From Synechococcus sp. UW140 (GTDB lineage: Bacteria; Cyanobacteriota; Cyanobacteriia; PCC-6307; Cyanobiaceae), in contig CAMDWF010000024.1 of NCBI GenBank assembly GCA_945878795.1, positions 1-13,756 of the forward strand: a DNA stretch of 13,756 nt, in the 5' to 3' direction. This document shows, piece after piece, positions 8,824-13,756 of the stretch. The notes under the pieces were generated by a model that was not told the origin of the DNA, searched no databases, and saw only the letters and a program-made list of their open reading frames with translations. A program made the translations under genes and the position numbers. The first letter of the stretch is position 1. The number at the start of each line of letters is the position of its first letter.

Positions 8824-8852
8824 AGATCACGACAACCGGGACGTCGTGATCT
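8824..8852. promoter_or_regulatory. Perfect 10-bp inverted repeat at the ndhF leader (possible operator or mRNA hairpin)
   Basis: The arms AGATCACGAC (8824-8833) and GTCGTGATCT (8843-8852) are exact reverse complements around a 9-base spacer. The element lies three bases upstream of the ndhF ribosome-binding site. It could be a regulator binding site or an RNA hairpin in the leader. LysR-type regulators (NdhR/CcmR, CmpR) control CO2-uptake genes in other cyanobacteria, but I cannot match this repeat to their sites. The repeat is certain; the function is inference. Confidence 0.6.
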
Positions 8853-9018
8853 GGAACAATAAAGAGCCAATCAGGCCGTTGGGGGTGGCCTTTACATTGC
8901 CATCCCCCATCAGCCTGGCAAGCCCCGCTTATCAGTGCATGGGCGGCTTGGGGACGCTATGGGACCAAGCCTGGCGCCATAGGCTGAAACCAGTCCGATC
9001 GTGGTGGGCCCCTCCCGG

Positions 9019-11142
9019 ATGACGATCGAACTCAACACCTCCCCCTGCTGCCACCAAGAGGCCGGTCCTGCCTCGGTGCAGGCAATGGAACGCGAACTGG
9101 CCCGGGAGCTGACCTTGCTGCGCCGCAAGGTCAGCGTGGCTGCGCTGCTCACCGCGCTGGTGGTGCTCGCCAGCTTGCCCCACATGCTGGGAGGCGGGCA
9201 CCACTCCTTGTTGCCGCGCTGGTTCACCAGCCCCTGGACCCAGCTGCTCCTCACCACCCCGGTGCTGTTCTGGTGCGGGGCTGACTTCTTCAAAGGCGCC
9301 ATCGCGGCGTTCCGGCAGCACTCTGCCGACATGAACACCCTTGTAGCGGCCGGCACCGGCATTGCCTGGCTCACCTCGCTGTTCACCACCCTGTTCCCCC
9401 AGGTGTTGGTCGCCGAAGGCCTGCCGGCCGATGTGTATTACGAATCCGCGGCGGTGATCCTCACCATGGTGCTGCTGGGCCGTTTGCTGGAGGCCCGGGC
9501 CCGCGGCCAAACCTCAGCAGCCATCCGCAAGCTGTTGCAGTTGCAGCCCCCCACCGCCCGGGTGCTGCGGCAGGGAAAAGCGGTTCAAGTTCCGGTGGCG
9601 CTGTTGGTGGTGGGCGACCTGGTTCAGGTGCGGCCCGGCGAAAAGATCCCCAGCGATGGGGTGGTGAGTGAAGGCAGCTCCTGGGTGGAGGAAGCGATGC
9701 TGACGGGGGAGCCGACCCCCGTCGCCAAAGCCCCGGGAGACTCCGTGATCGGCACCTCGATGAACCGCAGCGGCAGTTTCTGCTTCCGTGTCAGTCGCGT
9801 AGGAGCTGACACGGTGTTGGCCCAGATCGTCGAGCTGGTGCGCCAGGCCCAGAGTTCCCGCACCCAGGTGCAGCGCCTCGCCGATCAGGTGGTGGGCTGG
9901 TTCGTGCCGGTGGTGATCGCCTTGGCCATTACCGCTTTTGTGGTGTGGTTCCTGATCAGCGGCAATCCCGTGCTGGCGGTGCTGTTTCTGGTCAGCGTGC
10001 TGGTGATCGCCTGCCCCTGCGCCTTGGGGTTGGCCACCCCCACTTCGATCATGGTGGCCTCCGGCAAGGGGGCCGAAAACGGGCTGATCTTTCGCAGCGC
10101 CGAGGCCCTGGAGACGGCCGGCAAGCTGCGCACCATCGTGGTCGACAAGACCGGCACCCTCACCCGCGGCCAGCCGGAGGTGACCGATTTCGAGCGGCTC
10201 CCGGCTGGTGTGCTGCCGGCCGCCACCCTGCTGGCCCTGACGGCCGCGCTGGAATCCCGCTCCGAACACCCCCTGGCCGAAGCAATCGTGACCTATGCCC
10301 GCGGCCAGTCAGCCTATGTCCAAAGCCGGTTAACAAACAGCGAACTCCCGGCGGTGGTGGGTTTTGAGGCGGTGGCAGGACGGGGGGTTCAAGGATCGAT
10401 CGGCGGCCAGCAGGTGCGGGTCGGCACCCCCCGCTGGTTCGATGAGCTCGGCATCAACACCGCAACCCTCAAGCCCCTGGTGGAGCGCCTGGAAGCCGCC
10501 GCCTGCAGCGTGGCGGTGGTGGTGGTAGACGGGCGGCTGGAAGGCTGCTTCGGCGTGGCCGATCCCCTCAAGCCCACTTCAGCGGCGGCCGTGGCCGCCC
10601 TGCGGCGTCTGGGCCTGCAGGTGGTGATGCTCAGCGGCGATGCCCGCCGCACCGCCGAGGTGGTGGCCGCCCGGGTGGGCATCGAGCGCGTCATCAGCGA
10701 AGTGCGCCCCGCCGATAAAGCTGCGGCTGTGATGCAACTGCAGCAGCGGGGGGAGGGTCCTGTGGCCATGGTGGGGGACGGCATCAACGATGCCCCGGCC
10801 CTGGCCCAGGCCGATGTCGGCATCGCCATGGGCACCGGCACCGCCGTGGCGATCGCCGCCAGCGACATCACCTTGATTTCGGGCAACCTGGCGGGGGTGG
10901 CAGCGGCGATCGAGCTCAGCCGCCAGACGATGGCCAACATCCGCCAGAACCTGTTTTTTGCCTTCGCCTACAACGTCGCTGGCATTCCCATCGCCGCCGG
11001 AGTGTTGTTTCCCTTCACCGGCTGGTTGCTGAACCCGATGATCGCCGGTGCCGCCATGGCCTTCAGCTCGGTTTCGGTGCTTACCAATGCCCTGCGGCTA
11101 CGCCGTTACCGCCCTGCCCCGTTGCCAGTTGCCAGCCGATGA
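9019..11142 (+). CDS. Copper-translocating P1B-type ATPase lacking an N-terminal HMA domain
   Basis: This is a heavy-metal P-type ATPase that should move Cu(I) across a membrane using ATP. From ATG 9019 it is 707 residues. Motifs in order: actuator TGE 229-231; membrane metal site CPC 332-334 (ACPCALGLATPTS); phosphorylation site DKTGTLT with Asp376; HP motif 417-418 (SEHPLAEA); and hinge GDGINDAP from 586. The last helices carry YN (FAYNVAG) and MAFSSVS, the Cu(I)-type pattern. The usual N-terminal GMxCxxC domain is absent. Only about 40 residues precede the first helix, with Cys10, Cys11 and His12 as possible metal ligands. GTG 9001 and ATG 9088 are other possible starts; no strong ribosome-binding site decides. 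In cyanobacteria CtaA and PacS deliver copper to plastocyanin and cytochrome oxidase; I cannot say which, if either, this one corresponds to. It overlaps the cupredoxin gene by ATGA. Confidence 0.93.
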   Translation: MTIELNTSPCCHQEAGPASVQAMERELARELTLLRRKVSVAALLTALVVLASLPHMLGGGHHSLLPRWFTSPWTQLLLTTPVLFWCGADFFKGAIAAFRQHSADMNTLVAAGTGIAWLTSLFTTLFPQVLVAEGLPADVYYESAAVILTMVLLGRLLEARARGQTSAAIRKLLQLQPPTARVLRQGKAVQVPVALLVVGDLVQVRPGEKIPSDGVVSEGSSWVEEAMLTGEPTPVAKAPGDSVIGTSMNRSGSFCFRVSRVGADTVLAQIVELVRQAQSSRTQVQRLADQVVGWFVPVVIALAITAFVVWFLISGNPVLAVLFLVSVLVIACPCALGLATPTSIMVASGKGAENGLIFRSAEALETAGKLRTIVVDKTGTLTRGQPEVTDFERLPAGVLPAATLLALTAALESRSEHPLAEAIVTYARGQSAYVQSRLTNSELPAVVGFEAVAGRGVQGSIGGQQVRVGTPRWFDELGINTATLKPLVERLEAAACSVAVVVVDGRLEGCFGVADPLKPTSAAAVAALRRLGLQVVMLSGDARRTAEVVAARVGIERVISEVRPADKAAAVMQLQQRGEGPVAMVGDGINDAPALAQADVGIAMGTGTAVAIAASDITLISGNLAGVAAAIELSRQTMANIRQNLFFAFAYNVAGIPIAAGVLFPFTGWLLNPMIAGAAMAFSSVSVLTNALRLRRYRPAPLPVASR
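10849..10856. repeat. HIP1 octamer GCGATCGC
   Basis: HIP1 copy inside the copper ATPase gene, which suggests the copper module is not a very recent arrival from outside cyanobacteria. Confidence 0.8.
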
Positions 11143-11579
11143 TCCACGCCAGCGTGGCCATGGCCGTCGCCCCCCTCTGGCGCACGATCGAGCAACCACC
11201 GGCCCTGAAGCTGCTGGTGGCCGCATTGGGGCTGGCCTTGATAATTGGCGAGCTTTGGTGGTTCCTCGGCCCCCATGGCCCCTTGGTGACTGCCCGCCAA
11301 GGAGCGGAGGGCAAGCAGCAGGTGACCATCACCGTTGACGGCGGCTACAATCCAGCCCGGATTCGGGTAGTGGCGGGCCAGCCCTTGCGCTTGACCTTCC
11401 ACAGGGTCGATCCGAGCAGTTGCGTGGCGCAGGTGATCTTTCCCGATTTCCAAAGGAGCCTGGATCTGCCCCTGGAGGCCTCCACCAGCATTGACTTACT
11501 GCCGGAGGAACCGGGGCTGTACCCCTTCCACTGCGGCATGAACATGGTGCGGGGCGTGCTGGAAGTGGTGGCCGCCTAG
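11139..11579 (+). CDS. Membrane-anchored cupredoxin-like protein
   Basis: This 146-residue protein has one N-terminal membrane helix (about residues 23-43) followed by a single cupredoxin-type beta domain (about 60-144). Candidate copper ligands are Cys95 (DPSSC), His131, Cys132, Met134 and Met136 in the motif FHCGMNM near the C-terminus, the type seen in Cupredoxin_1 domains linked to copper ATPases. Its start overlaps the ATPase stop as ATGA, and it has no ribosome-binding site of its own, so both are probably made together. It may accept copper from, or present it to, the ATPase on the far side of the membrane, or substitute for the missing HMA domain if the domain faces the cytoplasm. Topology is not settled by sequence. 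A second ATG at residue 8 is possible. Confidence 0.85.
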   Translation: MIHASVAMAVAPLWRTIEQPPALKLLVAALGLALIIGELWWFLGPHGPLVTARQGAEGKQQVTITVDGGYNPARIRVVAGQPLRLTFHRVDPSSCVAQVIFPDFQRSLDLPLEASTSIDLLPEEPGLYPFHCGMNMVRGVLEVVAA

Positions 11580-11594
11580 GGCTTGGCTAGCCCT
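11578..11594. terminator. Short hairpin between convergent genes
   Basis: AGGGCT and AGCCCT flank a 5-base loop and cover the stop codons of the cupredoxin gene and of the convergent small gene. It could end transcription from both sides. There is no T-tract and the stem is only 6 bp, so this is weak. Confidence 0.3.
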
Positions 11595-11841
11595 TGGCGA
11601 TCGGCGCTTGCAGCTCACGGCGGAGCAAAAAATAGAGATGCTGGGGATCTTTGTAGTGTTGGGGTAGGGAGTGGTGCAGGGTGGTGAGGCGATGCCAGCA
11701 GACACTGCGCTGGATTGCCGCCATTGATTTGTCCTCGCGAATCAAGATCCGCAGCGCTTTGCAGTACATGGGATAACTGGCTTCCAGCTCTCCGATCGTC
11801 AATTGGCTGCTGAGGGTGGTCTGGCTCATGGCCGTAGGCAT
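11587..11841 (-). CDS. Small cyanobacterial conserved protein, DUF3136-like
   Basis: This 84-residue protein starts at ATG 11841, chosen for the G-run about 9 bases upstream; ATG 11829 is also possible. The core LTIGELEASYPMY...ALRILIREDKS...RSVCWHRL...YKDPQHLYFLL looks like a family I recall from marine Synechococcus and Prochlorococcus as DUF3136, of unknown function. The name is from memory, so family assignment is moderate. It is soluble, probably helical, basic in the middle, with single cysteines at CKAL and VCWH and no obvious metal-binding pair. It follows the epimerase gene on the same strand after a 74-base spacer with a GC-rich hairpin, so it may have its own promoter. The gene converges with the copper module, seven bases from the cupredoxin stop. 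Confidence 0.75.
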   Translation of the reverse strand: MPTAMSQTTLSSQLTIGELEASYPMYCKALRILIREDKSMAAIQRSVCWHRLTTLHHSLPQHYKDPQHLYFLLRRELQAPIAKG

Positions 11842-11885
11842 CTTTGATGCCCCCCCAATCTCCACCCCCGGGCCCCCATGGCGAT

Positions 11886-11901
11886 GCCCCCATTTGGGGG
11901 C
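11886..11901. terminator. GC hairpin downstream of the epimerase gene
   Basis: GCCCCCA, TT, TGGGGGC form a perfect 7-bp stem 14 bases after the epimerase stop (11916). The surrounding spacer is full of C-runs (CCCCCC near 11850, CCCCCGGGCCCCC near 11865). It may end epimerase transcription or lie in the leader of the next gene. No T-tract follows on the minus strand. Confidence 0.4.
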
Positions 11902-11915
11902 AAAGAGGGGGGAAT

Positions 11916-12776
11916 TCAGGCGGGGGTTTGGCTGACGGCGTAGCGGGTGTGGAGCAGGGTGCTGGCCCCTGGTTGGACCACCAGCTTGCGATCGCCGCTG
12001 ATCAGGGCCTGGCGCGGGCCGGTCCAGGGCTCCAGGCAGACCATCGCCCGGGGGGGTTCGGTCCAGATCACCACCAGATCGAGGGGGTGGCTGAGCTGCA
12101 GCTCGAGGCTGCGGCCTGCGGCCTCGTCCACCAACCGCACCGACCCCGACGGCCGCACCAACAGGTCGATGCCCGAGGCCATGGCCTCGATCTGACCGGC
12201 CGTGGCGGCCTCGGCCATGGTCAGGTGGTTGAGGCAGCTGGCGGGGAGGCCCTCAAAGCGCACGCCGTCGAGGCTGGAAATGTTGAAGTAGGGGTGCAGG
12301 CCAAAGCTGAAGGGCATCGGCTGATCGCCCCGGTTCTCCACGCGGGTGCTGATCTCCAGGGACCCGGCGGCCAGCCGCAGCTCCATGGTCAGGCGGAAGG
12401 GGAAGGGGTAGGCCGCCAGGGTCTGGGGGGTGTCCGTGAGTTCGAGCACCAGGCCGTCACCAGGTTCGAGGGGCTGGAGCTGCCAGGGCAGTTGGCGGGC
12501 AAAACCGTGCTGGCCCAAGCTGTAATCGCCCTGGGGCAGGGGCAGGCGGTTATCGGGCAAGCCACCGGTGATCGGAAACAACACCGGGAATCCCCCCCGC
12601 ACCGACTGGCTGGGATCAAGAAAGCGCGCTTCATCGAGATACACCAGCTCGTGGCCGCCACTACGCCAGCCGCTGATCAGACCGCCCCGTTCAGGCACCA
12701 CCCGCAGTAGATCACCGCTGGCAGGATCGCTGAACTCCCAATGGGGATAGGGGGTTTGACGCTGCTGGAGGGCCAT
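11916..12776 (-). CDS. Aldose 1-epimerase family protein (galactose mutarotase-like)
   Basis: This 286-residue protein belongs to the galactose mutarotase-like fold, which interconverts alpha and beta anomers of sugars or sugar phosphates in the cytoplasm. Family landmarks are RGGFPVLFP at 60-68, HGFARQLPW from His90, catalytic His161 in GLHPYF, and catalytic Glu249 in CLEPWTGP. Length is within the usual 270-350 range and there is no signal peptide. The RGG-FPVLFP and HGFAR pattern is shared with the glucose-6-phosphate 1-epimerase (YeaD-like) branch, so a hexose-phosphate substrate is possible; the true substrate cannot be read here. The start ATG 12776 has no clear ribosome-binding site. 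It lies 57 bases after the CP12-like gene on the same strand, so the two could be co-transcribed, which would place a sugar enzyme beside a Calvin-cycle regulator. Confidence 0.88.
   Translation of the reverse strand: MALQQRQTPYPHWEFSDPASGDLLRVVPERGGLISGWRSGGHELVYLDEARFLDPSQSVRGGFPVLFPITGGLPDNRLPLPQGDYSLGQHGFARQLPWQLQPLEPGDGLVLELTDTPQTLAAYPFPFRLTMELRLAAGSLEISTRVENRGDQPMPFSFGLHPYFNISSLDGVRFEGLPASCLNHLTMAEAATAGQIEAMASGIDLLVRPSGSVRLVDEAAGRSLELQLSHPLDLVVIWTEPPRAMVCLEPWTGPRQALISGDRKLVVQPGASTLLHTRYAVSQTPA
11988..11995. repeat. HIP1 octamer GCGATCGC
   Basis: HIP1 copy inside the epimerase gene. Confidence 0.8.
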
Positions 12777-12833
12777 GCTGGAGGGGTAAAGTGGTGGGTG
12801 GGTGTCATGGGGCGAAGCGACCTGAAGGGTGTC

Positions 12834-13052
12834 TCAGTCGTCGTAGACCCGGCAGTTGATGTCGGAGGGGTTGAGATCGCAGAACACCTCGAAAGGGGAA
12901 GGGGCGTCGGCCTCTTCGGGGTGACGCAGCTGAAACTCCTCCAGTTCCTTGATCTGCTGCTCGATCTTGCGGGCAATCGCCAGGTCGTTGTTGCTTTGGG
13001 CCGCGGCAAGCGATTGGCGGTAGGCATCCAGCTGGTCTGCAATCGAAGCCAT
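12834..13052 (-). CDS. CP12-domain protein, short form without N-terminal cysteine pair
   Basis: CP12 is a small, partly disordered protein that ties GAPDH and phosphoribulokinase together in the dark and so turns off the Calvin cycle. The 72-residue product ends FCDLNPSDINCRVYDD, the C-terminal CP12 signature: Cys58 and Cys67 are eight residues apart, as in the redox-active pair that binds GAPDH. The N-terminal half is a charged helix (residues 4-45). It lacks the N-terminal cysteine pair and the AWDxVEEL core of canonical CP12, which normally contact phosphoribulokinase. Short forms of this kind are typical of picocyanobacteria and some cyanophages, to my knowledge. The start at 13052 is preceded by a G-run that is also one arm of a palindrome. 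It is the first gene of a possible unit with the epimerase. Confidence 0.85.
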   Translation of the reverse strand: MASIADQLDAYRQSLAAAQSNNDLAIARKIEQQIKELEEFQLRHPEEADAPSPFEVFCDLNPSDINCRVYDD

Positions 13053-13206
13053 GGCACACCCCCCGATCGGGGGCTTGGATCAGCGGCGCGAATTTAGTCC
13101 TCAGGGGGCGCAGCAAGCTGCTCCGTATTTGTACTTATCTTCTTGCCAAGGCTTCCGCCTCGGGTGGGCGGCCCTGCAGGGTGGGGCGGTCCTGAAGGTG
13201 GATTCC
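13053..13206. other. Divergent intergenic region between the CP12-like gene and a hypothetical gene
   Basis: This 154-base spacer should contain both start regions. It holds the CCCCCGATCGGGGG palindrome, a small GCAGC-AA-GCTGC hairpin (13110-13121) and an AT-richer patch at 13124-13142 that could include a -10 box on either strand. I could not fix a promoter with confidence. An open frame from 13051 crosses it, but I judge that part non-coding. Confidence 0.5.
13060..13073. promoter_or_regulatory. 14-bp GC palindrome overlapping the CP12-like ribosome-binding region
   Basis: CCCCCGATCGGGGG is a perfect palindrome ending seven bases before the CP12-like ATG. Its G-run (read on the minus strand) is the best ribosome-binding candidate. 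As RNA it could fold into a 5-bp stem with a GAUC loop that hides the binding site; as DNA it could be an operator. Function is inference. Confidence 0.45.
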
Positions 13207-13596
13207 ATGGCCGACGCTCCCTATCTCGTGGCCCTGGCGCTGGTGGAACTCCAGGGTCAGCGGGCCCTGCCGTTGACCGGAAAATCCCAGGCGGCGGCCG
13301 CCGCAGAGGCCGCCGACCCCGGCGTTGATGGCCGCACCCTGGCCCTCGAACTACTGCTGCGCCTCTGGCAACGCAGTGATGACGGTGCGCTGCAACGGGT
13401 CGCTGGCGAGGAGAGCTTGCTGTTGCTGGAGATCCCGATGGAGGTGATGAGCGACCAGTTGCCGATTCTCAAGGCCAACTGGGTGGCGGGCGGGGAGACG
13501 GCGACGTTGCTGACCAGCCTTGCCGGGCTCTCCGTGCGGGCCTGGCGGATCACGATCGCCAAATACGAGCCGATCAGCTTCCATCCCTGGCCCTGA
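13207..13596 (+). CDS. Hypothetical protein, 129 residues, not recognised
   Basis: I do not recognise this protein. I start it at ATG 13207, preceded by AAGGTGGA at good spacing; the frame is open back to 13051, but that part overlaps a divergent start region. The sequence is acidic to neutral, with an Ala-rich stretch (AAAAAEAADPG near residues 29-38), a Leu-rich helix (LALELLLRLW) and a C-terminal half with alternating hydrophobic residues, ending in an aromatic/proline tail (ISFHPWP). There is no signal peptide, membrane helix or cysteine pair. It stands alone on the plus strand, 15 bases before a probable IS end. Confidence 0.7.
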   Translation: MADAPYLVALALVELQGQRALPLTGKSQAAAAAEAADPGVDGRTLALELLLRLWQRSDDGALQRVAGEESLLLLEIPMEVMSDQLPILKANWVAGGETATLLTSLAGLSVRAWRITIAKYEPISFHPWP

Positions 13597-13611
13597 ACAA
13601 TCCCGACCTAG

Positions 13612-13756
13612 GAGCCTGTCGCGCATAGATCCGCAACCGCTTCTCCACAGACGCCCCTGAATCCGCCCAGAACCCAGTGACTGCAGCGTTTCTGGCTGAG
13701 AGAATGGGGCATGCAAAAGCCCAAGTCTTTCCGACCCTGGCAGCCGGAGCAGACGA
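13612..13756 (+). mobile_element. Left end of a probable insertion sequence, cut by window edge
   Basis: The proposed element begins at GAGCCTGTCGCGCA, directly after a CTAG (13608-13611) that would suit a short palindromic target. The boundary rests on position (between a gene stop and a transposase start) and on the look of the end; the right end is not in the window, so inverted repeats cannot be confirmed. Confidence 0.4.
13711..13756 (+). CDS. Transposase N-terminus, IS1182/IS5-like, partial
   Basis: Only 15 codons are visible: MQKPKSFRPWQPEQT. The FRPWxPEQ opening is typical, from memory, of the N-terminus of DDE transposases of the IS1182/IS5-like group (DUF772 domain), where it leads into a DNA-binding segment. 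The catalytic residues lie beyond the edge, so completeness and activity are unknown. Confidence 0.6.
   Translation, partial: MQKPKSFRPWQPEQT

Larger units (their letters stand above)
8814..9018. other. Divergent intergenic region between ndhF and the copper ATPase
   Basis: These 205 bases should hold the promoters of two divergent units. The clear element is the inverted repeat next to the ndhF start. I see smaller repeats (an 8-bp repeat agcctggc near 8912 and 8974, and a CTATGG/CCATAG pair near 8960-8985) but no convincing -10/-35 pair on either strand and no small gene. Confidence 0.6.

Noticed and set aside
8814..8870. N-terminal extension of NdhF from the start at 8870
   Set aside because: It would add 19 Arg/Cys-rich residues encoded by the inverted repeat; ATG 8813 has a ribosome-binding site and opens straight into a membrane helix.
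8957..8985. CTATGG/CCATAG repeat near the ATPase start as a metal-regulator operator
   Set aside because: Only 6-bp arms, imperfect flanks, and no match to a copper-regulator site I know.
8932..10269. Minus-strand open frames opposite the copper ATPase
   Set aside because: Their products are His/Gln/Gly-rich or Ser/Ala/Thr-rich without motifs, and the plus-strand ATPase has all catalytic motifs.
13051..13206. 52-codon N-terminal extension of the hypothetical gene
   Set aside because: It overlaps the divergent CP12-like start region and palindrome; ATG 13207 has a better ribosome-binding site.

Overview
The window reads as chromosomal DNA of a GC-rich picocyanobacterium (Cyanobium/Synechococcus type). 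The basis is a CO2-uptake NDH-1 gene set (ndhF, ndhD, CO2 hydration protein), a short CP12-domain protein of the picocyanobacterial form, a small protein resembling the cyanobacteria-restricted DUF3136 family, and four perfect copies of the cyanobacterial HIP1 octamer GCGATCGC. Genus is an inference from gene content; no rRNA or tRNA is present.

Region 1 (1-8813, minus strand) is one five-gene run read right to left: ndhF, ndhD, CO2 hydration protein (chp), sbcD and sbcC. After a 47-base gap between ndhF and ndhD, every junction overlaps: ndhD/chp by ATGA, chp/sbcD by TGATG and sbcD/sbcC by ATGA. The first three genes encode the distal membrane arm and hydration subunit of the thylakoid NDH-1 complex that converts CO2 to bicarbonate. 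The last two encode the SbcCD (Mre11-Rad50-like) nuclease. sbcC is cut by the left edge just after its ABC signature motif.

Region 2 (8814-9018) is the divergent intergenic segment, with a perfect 10-bp inverted repeat directly upstream of the ndhF ribosome-binding site. Region 3 (9019-11579, plus strand) is a copper module: a P1B-type Cu(I) ATPase without the usual N-terminal heavy-metal-binding domain, overlapping by ATGA a membrane-anchored cupredoxin-like protein.

Region 4 (11587-13052, minus strand) holds a CP12-domain protein, an aldose 1-epimerase-like protein and a small DUF3136-like protein, separated by short spacers with GC-rich palindromes. Region 5 (13053-13756, plus strand) holds an unrecognised 129-residue protein and then the start of what looks like an IS1182/IS5-like transposase gene, cut by the right edge.

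I found no CRISPR array, RNA gene, prophage or clear defence island. The most unusual points are the tight coupling of a CO2-uptake operon to sbcDC, the inverted repeat at the ndhF leader, a local GC drop inside chp, and the HMA-less copper ATPase with its cupredoxin partner.
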